From positions 92,645 to 156,644 of the forward strand of contig CAJXVZ010000001.1 of the NCBI GenBank assembly GCA_913062845.1: a stretch of DNA of 64,000 nucleotides, in the 5' to 3' direction. The stretch comes from an uncultured Psychroflexus sp. (GTDB taxonomy: Bacteria > Bacteroidota > Bacteroidia > Flavobacteriales > Flavobacteriaceae). The translations under genes were made by a program, and so were the position numbers. Shown here piece by piece: positions 48,880 to 56,987 of this stretch. Numbering within the stretch: the stretch's first letter is position 1; every line of letters begins with the position of its first letter. The notes under the pieces were generated by a model that was not told the DNA's origin, ran no database searches, and was given only the letters and a program-made list of their open reading frames with translations.

Positions 48880-49420
48880 TATTATCCTGAATTATATATA
48901 CTGCGTCTTCTCCATCATTTTCCTTCCATGAAACAATTACACGTTCGTCATTTATAGCGTCAACCTGTCGTCCTTTGTAGTCGGGTTGAATAGGAAGATG
49001 TCTGCTGAATCTACGGTCTATCAATGTCAATAGCTCTATCGACCGCGGACGACCAAAAGATTGAATGGCGGTGAGAGCAGACCTTATGCTGCGGCCTGTA
49101 TACAGAACATCATCCACAAGTACAACATTTTTATCTTCCACAATAAAATTAATGTCAGTCTTGTTAGCTTTCAATACTTTATTACCACGCATAAAATCAT
49201 CCCTGAAAAAAGTAATATCCAGCTTACCGAAATCCGCTTTTTTGAGCCCGTAATCTGCTGTAATCAATTTTTCTAATCTGTCGCTTAGATAAACACCTCT
49301 CGGTTGTATTCCAATAATAGCTGTATCCTTAAAATCGTCGTGTTTTTCAATGAGTTGACATGCCAGCCTGTTTAAGATGATGTTGATTTCTTCAGCATTG
49401 AGAAGTATCCTTTTACCCAT
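48872..49420 (-). CDS. pyrR: PyrR bifunctional regulator/uracil phosphoribosyltransferase
   Basis: 182 residues. The PRPP-binding loop VVLVDDVLYTGRSIRSAL (about 102-119) is characteristic of PyrR. In Bacillus it binds pyr mRNA and attenuates; I could not find an attenuator here. The upstream leader is only about 18 bases from the likely transcription start. Confidence 0.94.
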   Translation of the reverse strand: MGKRILLNAEEINIILNRLACQLIEKHDDFKDTAIIGIQPRGVYLSDRLEKLITADYGLKKADFGKLDITFFRDDFMRGNKVLKANKTDINFIVEDKNVVLVDDVLYTGRSIRSALTAIQSFGRPRSIELLTLIDRRFSRHLPIQPDYKGRQVDAINDERVIVSWKENDGEDAVYIIQDNNG

Positions 49421-49444
49421 TGATTGTTTTTGTTATAACAGACA

Positions 49445-49452
49445 CAAAAATA
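49445..49452 (-). promoter_or_regulatory. Candidate -7 box of the pyrR-pyrB operon
   Basis: TATTTTTG on the minus strand, 24 bases before the pyrR start. Leaves too little leader for an attenuator. Confidence 0.35.
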
Positions 49453-49550
49453 AAGAAATTGTTTTTAATAAGTGATGCAGTTGTATCAATATGATTATTC
49501 TTATTTGTAAAAATTAGAGCTTATCAAGAAAATACTTGAACTCATAAAAT

Positions 49551-49577
49551 AAAAAACCGTCCCAAATGAGACGGTTC
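49551..49577 (-). terminator. Intrinsic terminator of the FKBP gene
   Basis: On the minus strand AACCGTC pairs with GACGGTT (49555-49561 and 49570-49576) and is followed by TTTTTT. It lies 23 bases after the FKBP stop. Confidence 0.85.
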
Positions 49578-49599
49578 TGAATTATATTTTGAATATTTA

Positions 49600-50034
49600 C
49601 TATTCTTTAATTTCAACTATTTCAACTTCGAAGGTCAAATCCTGTCCTGCCAGCGGGTGATTTGCATCAACAACGATGTGATCATCATTTACTGCTGCAA
49701 CTCTTAACTGCTGTTCTCTGCCGTCTGGCGTTTTAGAGACCAAGCCCATTCCAACTTCCGGTTTAATCTCTTCAGGTAATTGTTCTTTACTTACTTTTTG
49801 GAACAAATCATCTCTCTTGTCGCCATAAGCTTTGTCTTTAGGTATGTCAATTGTCTTCTTTTCGTTAACCTTCATATCAATAATACCTTCTTCAAAACCC
49901 GGTATAAGCATACCTTGTCCAAGCGTAAATTCTAGAGGTTCACGTTCTAATGAACTGTCAAAAACCTGACCTGATTCTGTTAATTTTCCTGTGTAATGTA
50001 CTTTTACGGTGTCTTTGTCTTTTACTTGACTCAT
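49600..50034 (-). CDS. FKBP-type peptidyl-prolyl isomerase, SlyD-like
   Basis: 144 residues. FKBP core with KVHYTGKLTESGQVFDSSLE (9-28) and LIPGFEEGIIDMKVNEKKTI; the inserted-in-flap region (DKAYGDKRDDLFQKVSKEQL, HPLAGQDLTFEVEIVEI) is typical of SlyD. A cytoplasmic folding helper. It lacks the histidine-rich metal-binding tail of E. coli SlyD. It has its own promoter and terminator. Confidence 0.94.
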   Translation of the reverse strand: MSQVKDKDTVKVHYTGKLTESGQVFDSSLEREPLEFTLGQGMLIPGFEEGIIDMKVNEKKTIDIPKDKAYGDKRDDLFQKVSKEQLPEEIKPEVGMGLVSKTPDGREQQLRVAAVNDDHIVVDANHPLAGQDLTFEVEIVEIKE

Positions 50035-50050
50035 AAATTAAAAATTTTTG

Positions 50051-50058
50051 CAAAGATA
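50051..50058 (-). promoter_or_regulatory. Candidate -7 box of the FKBP gene
   Basis: TATCTTTG on the minus strand matches TAnnTTTG, 16 bases before the start. Confidence 0.35.
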
Positions 50059-50129
50059 CAGCTCTAAAAACACTAAGTAGGTGAAAATCAATTTAATTTG
50101 AAAATTTAAGGTTTATTTAAAACTAACTC

Positions 50130-50345
50130 TCATTTGATCTCATCTATTTCATATGATTTGATCTCCTCCAGATCTTTCAACACACTTTTTTCTGTTTTGT
50201 ATAGTTTGTCTTTACAAATCTTCAATAATTCTGAAGCCCTTTTGATCTGAGCCTCTAAATCATCAATATTAATTTCAGCATTTTCAATGTCTTCAACAAT
50301 GCTTTGAAGTTCTTGATATGCTTCAGTGTAGGTTTGCATTTTCAT
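50130..50345 (-). CDS. xseB: Exodeoxyribonuclease VII small subunit
   Basis: 71 residues, all helical, with the family pattern YTEAYQELQSIVEDIENAEINIDDLE. Works with XseA, to which it is 2 bases away. Forms the single-strand-specific exonuclease with several small subunits per large one. Confidence 0.92.
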   Translation of the reverse strand: MKMQTYTEAYQELQSIVEDIENAEINIDDLEAQIKRASELLKICKDKLYKTEKSVLKDLEEIKSYEIDEIK

Positions 50346-50347
50346 AA

Positions 50348-51595
50348 TTAAGATTTTGTTTTTGTTTTGACTTCACTTTCAATACTGCCTTTATAGAATG
50401 AGGTGCTTAAAGTATCGCCCGATTTCAAATCTTCTGCATCAAATACGGTTTTACCATTTAGTGTCGTAATACTAAAACCACGCTTAAGGGTTTGTCTGGG
50501 ATGCAGAAGCTTCAGTTTTTGTTGTAAAACATCCATGTATCCGGAGTGACGCTCGAGGTATAAATTTGTCGAGCGAATCAGTTGCAATTCAAGTTGAGAC
50601 AGAGCTGTATTTTGTTGTCGAAGTCGGTTCAATATATAGATTTTAAATAATTTATTGAGGTTTTGTAATTCAACAGTCTTAGCATTCAGATCACTTCTGA
50701 CATGCTTCTCTAAATTTCTGATGTACATACTCAGATTATGTTGGACAACATCGAATTGTTCAACAAGAAATTCTGCCAGTTTTGTGGGTGTTATAAAGTT
50801 TTTGTAACTGACCAGTTCGGTAACGGTTCGATTTGAAGAATGACCGATTCCGGTCAAAACCGGTATGGGACAAGTCGCTATATTTTTCGCTAAACTATAA
50901 TCATCATAGGCCGAAAAGCCCACCTCATCGCCACCACCTCTAATGATGGCTACGGCATCAAATAGCCTTGGAAATTGACTTATGACCTGGATCTGTTGGC
51001 TTATGGTGGTAATGGCTTTTTCGCCCTGAAGCACCGCCGGGAATAGTTTATAATGAAACCGGAACTGTTTTGGATTTCTGGCAATGACATCTTCAAAATC
51101 ACCAAATCCTTTACTGGACTGAACTGAGATTACCGCAATTGTTTTGGGTAGCAAAGGAAGTTTAAGACTTTTATTTAAATCAAAAAGCTTTTCCTGTTTT
51201 AAAGCTTTAAGGGCCTCTTGTTTTTTTCTGGCCAACTCACCCAGCGTGTAATCAGAATCAATATCATGGATATTCAACGACAAACCGTGAACACTGCGAT
51301 AGTTAACGGAGACTTTAGCCACAATGGTCATATCATCCTTTAATTCCTCTCCTATATCCTTGAATTTTGCCGTAATGGCATTGAAATTAGCCTTCCAGAT
51401 CGTCGATTTAAATTGGGCCCTGAGCGTATCCTTTTTTTTATCAACCAGGTCAGGGTAAGCATGACCACTTTGTTCGTAGTAATTCAGTTTTAGAATTTCA
51501 GCCTTGACCCAATAGGTCTGACCGGCATGTCCCCGAAATAAATTCCGAATGGACCTGGACAAATCGTATAAACTATAGACTTTTTTGGGGTACAC
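50348..51595 (-). CDS. xseA: Exodeoxyribonuclease VII large subunit
   Basis: 415 residues. OB-fold at the N-terminus (about 10-105), then the catalytic region with SSKGFGDFEDV, AIIRGGGDEVGFSAYDDYSL and PVLTGIGHSSNRTVTELVS. C-terminal coiled-coil and RQTLKRGFSIT end. Degrades single-stranded DNA to oligonucleotides. The gene pair is the usual xseA-xseB. Confidence 0.95.
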   Translation of the reverse strand: MYPKKVYSLYDLSRSIRNLFRGHAGQTYWVKAEILKLNYYEQSGHAYPDLVDKKKDTLRAQFKSTIWKANFNAITAKFKDIGEELKDDMTIVAKVSVNYRSVHGLSLNIHDIDSDYTLGELARKKQEALKALKQEKLFDLNKSLKLPLLPKTIAVISVQSSKGFGDFEDVIARNPKQFRFHYKLFPAVLQGEKAITTISQQIQVISQFPRLFDAVAIIRGGGDEVGFSAYDDYSLAKNIATCPIPVLTGIGHSSNRTVTELVSYKNFITPTKLAEFLVEQFDVVQHNLSMYIRNLEKHVRSDLNAKTVELQNLNKLFKIYILNRLRQQNTALSQLELQLIRSTNLYLERHSGYMDVLQQKLKLLHPRQTLKRGFSITTLNGKTVFDAEDLKSGDTLSTSFYKGSIESEVKTKTKS

Positions 51596-51604
51596 AACAG
51601 AAAT

Positions 51605-52471
51605 TTAAAATGCGATTGGGATGGTATATAAAACGCTTACAGGCTTACTGCCTGCATAGGCCGGAATAAACTCAGGCAAGGATTTTAAAACTTTTAGCCC
51701 AATTTTTTCTTGCTTTCTGGAGGCACCTTCAACCGATTTCACCTTAACATCATCTATCATACCTTTTTCATCTATAATGATGGTATATACAACCTTACCG
51801 TGCACTTCCGGAGTTGGGTTGTTGAGATTTTCTTGTAAATACTGAATAATTTTATTTGTTGTACATTTTTTTTGAGCATCAGAGTTTTCTATGGTTTCAC
51901 AACCATAGGCGATAAAATTTTTATTTTCGATCTCAACCTCTGGTTCAATAAAAGAAAAAGGATTATCATTTATATTATTTCCAACTACACCTACTCCTTT
52001 TTTATAATAGAATTGATATTTCGTATTGTTATTTTTGTTAAGAATTTCAATTTCCAAGAGCTTTTCAAAATCACAATAAGGCGTGCTCAATGTGGCATCT
52101 ATGCTTTTTATTTTATATCTATATGTACCACAGGTGCTATTCCACTTCATACCTTTTTTTATTTCTGACGGTAATAATAGTGACGGCGTTTCTGTTTGTT
52201 CGTTATAGTAATAAACAGCCTTATTTTCTTTTCTGAAGTAAGCTTCATTTGTCTTTCCACTCTTATAAATTTTAGTTCGTGTTCTGTAAAATTTACCATT
52301 AATTTTCAAGCTATCGGCACTATAAACGTAACTGAATCCATCTTTAGGCGCATTATAATTTATGGTATCTGTGTGAAATGGCCAATATTCACCTTGGCGG
52401 TTTTCGTAACAAGCATTTTGACCATTTATTGAATAAATTGGCAACAATAGTAATAGTAGGATGATTTTCAT
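51605..52471 (-). CDS. Exported protein with TonB-like C-terminal domain
   Basis: I take the ATG at 52469-52471 (MKIILLLLLLPIYSINGQNA), a clean signal peptide, 288 residues, over the track start at 52528. The N-terminal 180 residues have no recognised domain. The last 90 are TonB-like (GKVVYTIIIDEKGMIDDVKV, FIPAYAGSKPVSVLYTIPIAF). No membrane anchor, so it is a stand-alone energy-transducer-related or envelope protein. Confidence 0.75.
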   Translation of the reverse strand: MKIILLLLLLPIYSINGQNACYENRQGEYWPFHTDTINYNAPKDGFSYVYSADSLKINGKFYRTRTKIYKSGKTNEAYFRKENKAVYYYNEQTETPSLLLPSEIKKGMKWNSTCGTYRYKIKSIDATLSTPYCDFEKLLEIEILNKNNNTKYQFYYKKGVGVVGNNINDNPFSFIEPEVEIENKNFIAYGCETIENSDAQKKCTTNKIIQYLQENLNNPTPEVHGKVVYTIIIDEKGMIDDVKVKSVEGASRKQEKIGLKVLKSLPEFIPAYAGSKPVSVLYTIPIAF

Positions 52472-52812
52472 TTTTAAGGTCTTGTAAAAATAAATTATTA
52501 AGGTTTGAATGATTAAGGCCTGATTCAATCAAGCCTGAAACAAATTTAAGTATTTAGATGCAATACAGATGGTGAAATTGATAATATACAGATTAAAATG
52601 TGTGCCAGTAAAAATTGAATTGACTTGGACTTACGATAGAAAAAGGAAACAACATTTGTTGAATCCGCCAGCAGTATTTTCCCGGAGACGCAATAAAAAT
52701 GCTCGTGGTTATAATTACAATGAAGACCTAGGTTTTGTAGCTCATAGTAATATTTGTTATTCACCGGAGCATTCGGTATTTATTAAATTGCCGATTTTTG
52801 ACAAATAAAAAA
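52472..52812. other. Non-coding stretch before the tRNA-Pro repeats
   Basis: No convincing gene. The ORFs of 72 and 79 codons here are AT-rich, have no recognisable motif and are on opposing strands. Confidence 0.5.
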
Positions 52813-53154
52813 GTCGTAAAGATAGGATTACTAAAGTGTTCCTTAATTCTGTAGTGATGCTAAGGAAAAGCCAGCACCTTTTAGTGCTTATGTCTTTTCT
52901 ATTTTGAGTCGCTTATGAAAGTTTCACTTTCAACGCTCACAAAATAAAAAAGCCAATAATCAAAAGTTTATTGGCTTTTCTTTGTCGGGATGAGAGGATT
53001 ACTAACGTGATCCTCAAAAAGGGAACGATGCTAAAGAAAAGCCAGCACCTATCGGTGCTTATGCCTTTTTTATTTTGTGTCATTTACAATAGTTTCACTT
53101 TTGACATTCACAAAATAAAAAAGCCAATAATCAAAAGATTATTGGCTTTTCTTT
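52813..53154. repeat. Two tandem 171-bp repeats ending at tRNA-Pro
   Basis: Units start at 52813 and 52984 and the next start, 53155, is the tRNA 3' end. Period is exactly 171 at several landmarks (GTCG at 52813/52984/53155; GCC at 52870/53041; AGCCAATAAT at 52951/53122). Each unit begins with a copy of the tRNA 3' end (GTCGGGATGAGAGGATT, exact in unit 2 and decayed in unit 1), then has a small AGCACC hairpin and a terminator-type hairpin. Confidence 0.85.
53119..53150 (-). terminator. Terminator of tRNA-Pro
   Basis: AAAAGCCAATAATC (53119-53132) pairs perfectly over 14 bp with GATTATTGGCTTTT (53137-53150), and the tRNA 3' end is 7 bases away. A diverged copy is at 52948-52979 in the tandem repeat. 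Confidence 0.75.
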
Positions 53155-53156
53155 GT

Positions 53157-53230
53157 CGGGATGAGAGGATTCGAACCTCCGATCTCGCGCCCCCCAGACG
53201 CGCACTTTAACCGGACTAAGCTACATCCCG
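53157..53230 (-). tRNA. tRNA-Pro (anticodon GGG)
   Basis: 74 bases on the minus strand. The acceptor stem CGGGATG pairs with CATCCCG. The anticodon stem is CGCGT/GCGCG with loop CTGGGGG, giving anticodon GGG, and GGAGGTTCGAATCCTCT forms the T arm. The CCA end is not encoded. It is the likely source of the 3'-end copies in the tandem repeats and of the relic at 53351-53402. Confidence 0.93.
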
Positions 53231-53350
53231 AAATATTTATAGCAATAAGTTCACGTCAAATATCTTAAAAATTCAACTTTTCAAAAAACTTTTATCTGTA
53301 TGAGAAACCATATGCTTCTGGAGAACTTCTCCCGAAACTTTGGGACATCT

Positions 53351-53402
53351 CCAGACGCGCACTTTAACCGTCCCGATAGCTATCGGGATAAGCTACATCC
53401 CG
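53351..53402 (-). pseudogene. tRNA-Pro 5'-half relic containing an 18-bp palindrome
   Basis: CCAGACGCGCACTTTAACCG (53351-53370) and AAGCTACATCCCG (53390-53402) copy the tRNA-Pro (53194-53213 and 53218-53230). In the intact tRNA they are separated by GACT; here the D-loop instead holds the perfect palindrome TCCCGATAGCTATCGGGA (53371-53388). The 3' half of the tRNA is missing, so this cannot be functional. Confidence 0.8.
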
Positions 53403-53459
53403 AAATTTGAACGGCAAATTTAAGTTTTATTATCCTTTTAGAAAAATGATTTAAACCTG

Positions 53460-54971
53460 TTATTCCATTATTAAAATATTTCTGGCCTCTGGAGACTGCA
53501 GAAAGTTTTTTGTTTTAAAAATTTCATCTGACATGAGTTTATCATTCTTGACCACAGGAACGTACTTTTGGTAAATTTCGAGAAAATTTTCGATTAGTGG
53601 AGATGACTTTAAAGGCCTTCTAAAATAAATCGCCTGACTGCTATTAAATAATTCAATAGATAAGATGGTGTTTATATTATCTACAACCTTCATCAATTTG
53701 GTGGCCGCATTAGCGCCCATGCTAACATGGTCTTCCTGGCCATTTGAAGATACAATAGAATCTACACTGGCGGGCGTACAAAGTTGTTTATTCTGACTCA
53801 CAATACTGGCAGCAGTATATTGCGGTATCATAAAACCACTATTGAGACCCGGATTATCTACTAAAAAAGCAGGCAGACCCCTTAAACCTGAAACCAACTG
53901 ATAGATTCGACGTTCTGAAATATTGCCCAATTCTGCCATGGCAATAGCAAAAACATCCAAAGCAATAGCGAGCGGTTGACCGTGAAAATTACCGCCTGAA
54001 ATCACCTTATCATCCTCAACGAAAATATTTGGGTTATCGGTTACACCATTGATTTCAGTACTTATCGTCTTATGAACATAATTTAAGGCATCTTTGCTCG
54101 CACCGTGAACCTGCGGAATACACCTGAAAGAATAAGGATCCTGAACATTTTCTTTTTCACGCTTTGCAATCTCACTACCGTCAAGATAGGCTCTGATCAT
54201 TTCTGCTGTTTTGACCTGACCTTCGTGTGGCCTCACCTGATGTACCAAAGCATCGAATGGAGATAAATTACAATCAAATGCGTCGGTTGATATCGCTCCA
54301 ATCAAATCGGCATATCGCACGGTGTATTTAGCCTGAATCAATGCCCATACCGCGTGTGCACTCATAAACTGCGTTCCATTGAGCAGAGCCAAACCTTCTT
54401 TAGACTTTAATAGCAAAGGCTCCAACTTTAACTCCTCATAAACCTCCTTTGTGTCTCTAAATTCATTATTATATTTCACATGACCTAATCCTAATAATGC
54501 TAAGGACAAATGTGCAAGAGGTGCCAAATCACCGGATGCACCAAGTGAGCCCTGTTCATAGACGAGCGGAATAATATCTTTGTTATAGAGAAAGATTAAT
54601 CGTTCTACCAACTCTAAACTGACACCTGAGTAACCAAAACTCAAGGACTGAATTTTCAAAAAAAGCATCAGTTTAACAATTTCGTCTTTAACCCTGTCGC
54701 CAGTTCCGCAAGCATGAGAAAGTACCAGATTCTCCTGTAACTGAGCCAGGTTTTCATTAGATATTTTCACGTTACATAAAGAGCCAAAACCTGTATTAAT
54801 CCCATACATGGGGTGATCTGCTTTGGTCTGTTTTTGATCCAGGTAAGCTCTACACTTTTTTATATTCTCAATGGCATTTTCACCCAATGCCAGCTGATAG
54901 CCCTGGCTTAGAATAGTCTCTATTTGATTTATGGAAAGCGTTTCCGGATTAATGTAATGTATTTTTGGCAT
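53460..54971 (-). CDS. hutH: Histidine ammonia-lyase
   Basis: Converts histidine to urocanate and ammonia. 503 residues. MIO cofactor triplet A145-S146-G147 in GSLGASGDLAPLAH. YGINTGFGSL (about 59-68) holds the catalytic tyrosine loop. The selectivity segment LVLSHACGTG has the Ser-His pattern expected for histidine rather than tyrosine lyases. No hutU, hutI or hutG neighbours. Confidence 0.94.
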   Translation of the reverse strand: MPKIHYINPETLSINQIETILSQGYQLALGENAIENIKKCRAYLDQKQTKADHPMYGINTGFGSLCNVKISNENLAQLQENLVLSHACGTGDRVKDEIVKLMLFLKIQSLSFGYSGVSLELVERLIFLYNKDIIPLVYEQGSLGASGDLAPLAHLSLALLGLGHVKYNNEFRDTKEVYEELKLEPLLLKSKEGLALLNGTQFMSAHAVWALIQAKYTVRYADLIGAISTDAFDCNLSPFDALVHQVRPHEGQVKTAEMIRAYLDGSEIAKREKENVQDPYSFRCIPQVHGASKDALNYVHKTISTEINGVTDNPNIFVEDDKVISGGNFHGQPLAIALDVFAIAMAELGNISERRIYQLVSGLRGLPAFLVDNPGLNSGFMIPQYTAASIVSQNKQLCTPASVDSIVSSNGQEDHVSMGANAATKLMKVVDNINTILSIELFNSSQAIYFRRPLKSSPLIENFLEIYQKYVPVVKNDKLMSDEIFKTKNFLQSPEARNILIME

Positions 54972-54993
54972 CTAATGTTTCTCTTTTAGATTG

Positions 54994-55001
54994 CAAAATT
55001 A
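54994..55001 (-). promoter_or_regulatory. Candidate -7 box of hutH
   Basis: TAATTTTG on the minus strand, 22 bases before the start codon; the 42-base gap to nnrD holds no other signal. Confidence 0.3.
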
Positions 55002-55013
55002 ACATTTTATATA

Positions 55014-56528
55014 CTAATGTTGACTTTGTTTTACCGAAGAAAACGCTAATCCTAAATGATCAATTATATCTGAAGCTGTCAAACTGTATTCTTCAAATTT
55101 TTCAGCATATATGTCAGCTGCCAGTCCATGAAAATACACGCCCAAAACTGAAGCCTCAAGTGGAGCATATCCCTGTGTCAAAAGTCCGGATATGATACCT
55201 GAGAGTGTATCACCACTTCCTGCTGTAGCCATACCGGCATTACCTGTAGAGTTAATATAACTTTGATCACGGGAAATAATGAATGTGAACGCATCTTTAC
55301 TGACTAAAATGACATCATACTTTTCAACAAATGCCTTCATTTTGCCAAGCTTGTCATATTGATCACTCCATTGTCCTATCAGTCTTTTTAACTCGCCCTG
55401 ATGTGGCGTCAGGATTGTATTGGCTGGTAATTTATCCAATAGACACGGCTCTTTCTCTGAAATATTAATTCCGTCTGCATCAATTAACATCGGTGTAGTT
55501 GAAATATCTACAAAATGGCTCAGTGTCTCAACTGCATCTCCTGAAGTTCCTATACCCATGCCCACGCAAATATGCGTTGGTTGAAAATCAAGTTGTAATG
55601 GTGATACAACAAAATCCAGATTAGAGGTGATGACCATGGCTTCCGGAACTGACATCTGAAGTACTTCTAAACCACATTTAGGCGCTAAAACACTCACCTT
55701 ACCTGCTCCGGATTTTATAGCCGCTTTCGCAGTAAATGAAACACTGCCCATCATTCCTTTTTGACCACCTATGACGAGCAGATGTCCGTAGTCTCCTTTG
55801 TGGGAAAATCGTTGCCTTGGTCTAAATAATTTTGATATTAAATCTTGAGTTACATAATGGTAATCTGAACTTAGGTTCTGTATAAAATCTTTATCCAGTC
55901 CTATATCAATAATTTTGATTTTTCCAACCTGATTCCCATAATCCGGCAGAAATAAATTCAGCTTTGGGTGCTGAAAGGTCAAAGTATAATCTGCATTAAA
56001 TACAACCGAGTTTGCAGGTGTCAAATCACTTAAAAACAAACCGCTTGGTACATCTACCGAGATACGTAAAGCCTTCTTTCGGTTGGCTTCGATCAATATG
56101 TTCTTAACAAATTCCGGTAAAGCACGGTTCAATCCTATACCAAACACAGCATCAATTATAACAGTTTTGAGATTTAAGTCTTCTATCTTAGAATCTGTTG
56201 AATAACTTTGTATGTCAAGATCTGTTTTTTCCTTTAAACGTTCAAAATTAATCCTGAAGTCTTTCGAAAACTCAGTTGTGTATTTTAATATCAGAACATT
56301 CACTTCATAACCTGATTTATGAAGATGAAATGCCAAGGCTAACCCATCGCCGCCATTATTTCCGCTGCCTGCCAAAACAGTCAACGGTTGTGATTGCTTT
56401 AAAATTTGTTTTATTTCCTCAAAAGCTGCCAGAGAGGCACGCTCCATCAATTGCCAGGAGGTTATTTTCTCCTTATCGATAGTATAAGCATCAGCTTTTT
56501 GAAGTTGTGATGGCGTTAGAATCTTCAT
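55014..56528 (-). CDS. nnrD: Bifunctional NAD(P)H-hydrate epimerase/dehydratase
   Basis: Repairs hydrated NAD(P)H. 504 residues. N-terminal epimerase (YjeF-N, about 1-215; SGNNGGDGLALAFHL) and C-terminal dehydratase (NnrD/CARKD, about 225-495; ILTPHQGELKRLIG, GNAGMATAGSGDTLSGIISG). A normal two-domain fusion. Confidence 0.95.
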   Translation of the reverse strand: MKILTPSQLQKADAYTIDKEKITSWQLMERASLAAFEEIKQILKQSQPLTVLAGSGNNGGDGLALAFHLHKSGYEVNVLILKYTTEFSKDFRINFERLKEKTDLDIQSYSTDSKIEDLNLKTVIIDAVFGIGLNRALPEFVKNILIEANRKKALRISVDVPSGLFLSDLTPANSVVFNADYTLTFQHPKLNLFLPDYGNQVGKIKIIDIGLDKDFIQNLSSDYHYVTQDLISKLFRPRQRFSHKGDYGHLLVIGGQKGMMGSVSFTAKAAIKSGAGKVSVLAPKCGLEVLQMSVPEAMVITSNLDFVVSPLQLDFQPTHICVGMGIGTSGDAVETLSHFVDISTTPMLIDADGINISEKEPCLLDKLPANTILTPHQGELKRLIGQWSDQYDKLGKMKAFVEKYDVILVSKDAFTFIISRDQSYINSTGNAGMATAGSGDTLSGIISGLLTQGYAPLEASVLGVYFHGLAADIYAEKFEEYSLTASDIIDHLGLAFSSVKQSQH

Positions 56529-56696
56529 GATTTGATTAAAATTTATCGACCCTCAGTTTTAAATAATTAATATTTAATGATAGTGTCGATGATAACTATT
56601 TATTTTTATTAAACTTACTTAATTACTAATGTATTTGAGTATATTTTGAAATATACAAAAATGTAGCGATAACGATTATGAACTGGTCTCGATACA

Positions 56697-56716
56697 TCCC
56701 GACGAAAATGTCGGGA
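56697..56716. repeat. Palindromic repeat TCCCGAC...GTCGGGA
   Basis: Arms TCCCGAC (56697-56703) and GTCGGGA (56710-56716) with a 6-base loop. The same arms occur in the tmRNA gene (63390-63406) and a related palindrome in the tRNA relic (53371-53388). Confidence 0.7.
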
Positions 56717-56789
56717 CACTCGAGCTGACGATTTGTATTATGTCTCATCGAGTGATTTTTAAACGACGGTAGGAGTTTGAAAATTGTAC

Positions 56790-56824
56790 TTCGACATACT
56801 CAGCAGAACTATCGAGATGTCGAA
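56790..56824. repeat. Inverted repeat TTCGACAT...ATGTCGAA
   Basis: 8-bp arms 56790-56797 and 56817-56824, 19 bases apart. Together with the preceding palindrome it fills the 459-base gap 56529-56987, in which I see no gene. Confidence 0.6.
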
Positions 56825-56987
56825 CTGATGAAAATCAATTGATAATATGTTTAGTAATTTATTCTTATGTATGTCGTACAAACCTCAAAATCTAATACTA
56901 CCAGTTTTTCAAAATAATACTGATTAAAGTTCACCTCACTCAACTATTTGTCCTTTGGGACATTTTGGTAAAAATAAAACCATTCTA

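Noticed and set aside
52569-52808. 79-codon ORF near the TonB-like gene
   Set aside because: No recognised motif, no promoter or ribosome site, and an opposing ORF of similar size on the other strand.
52971-53210. 79-codon plus-strand ORF over tRNA-Pro
   Set aside because: It is a translation of the 171-bp repeat and the tRNA complement; the repeated AFLCRDERI comes from the duplicated tRNA end.
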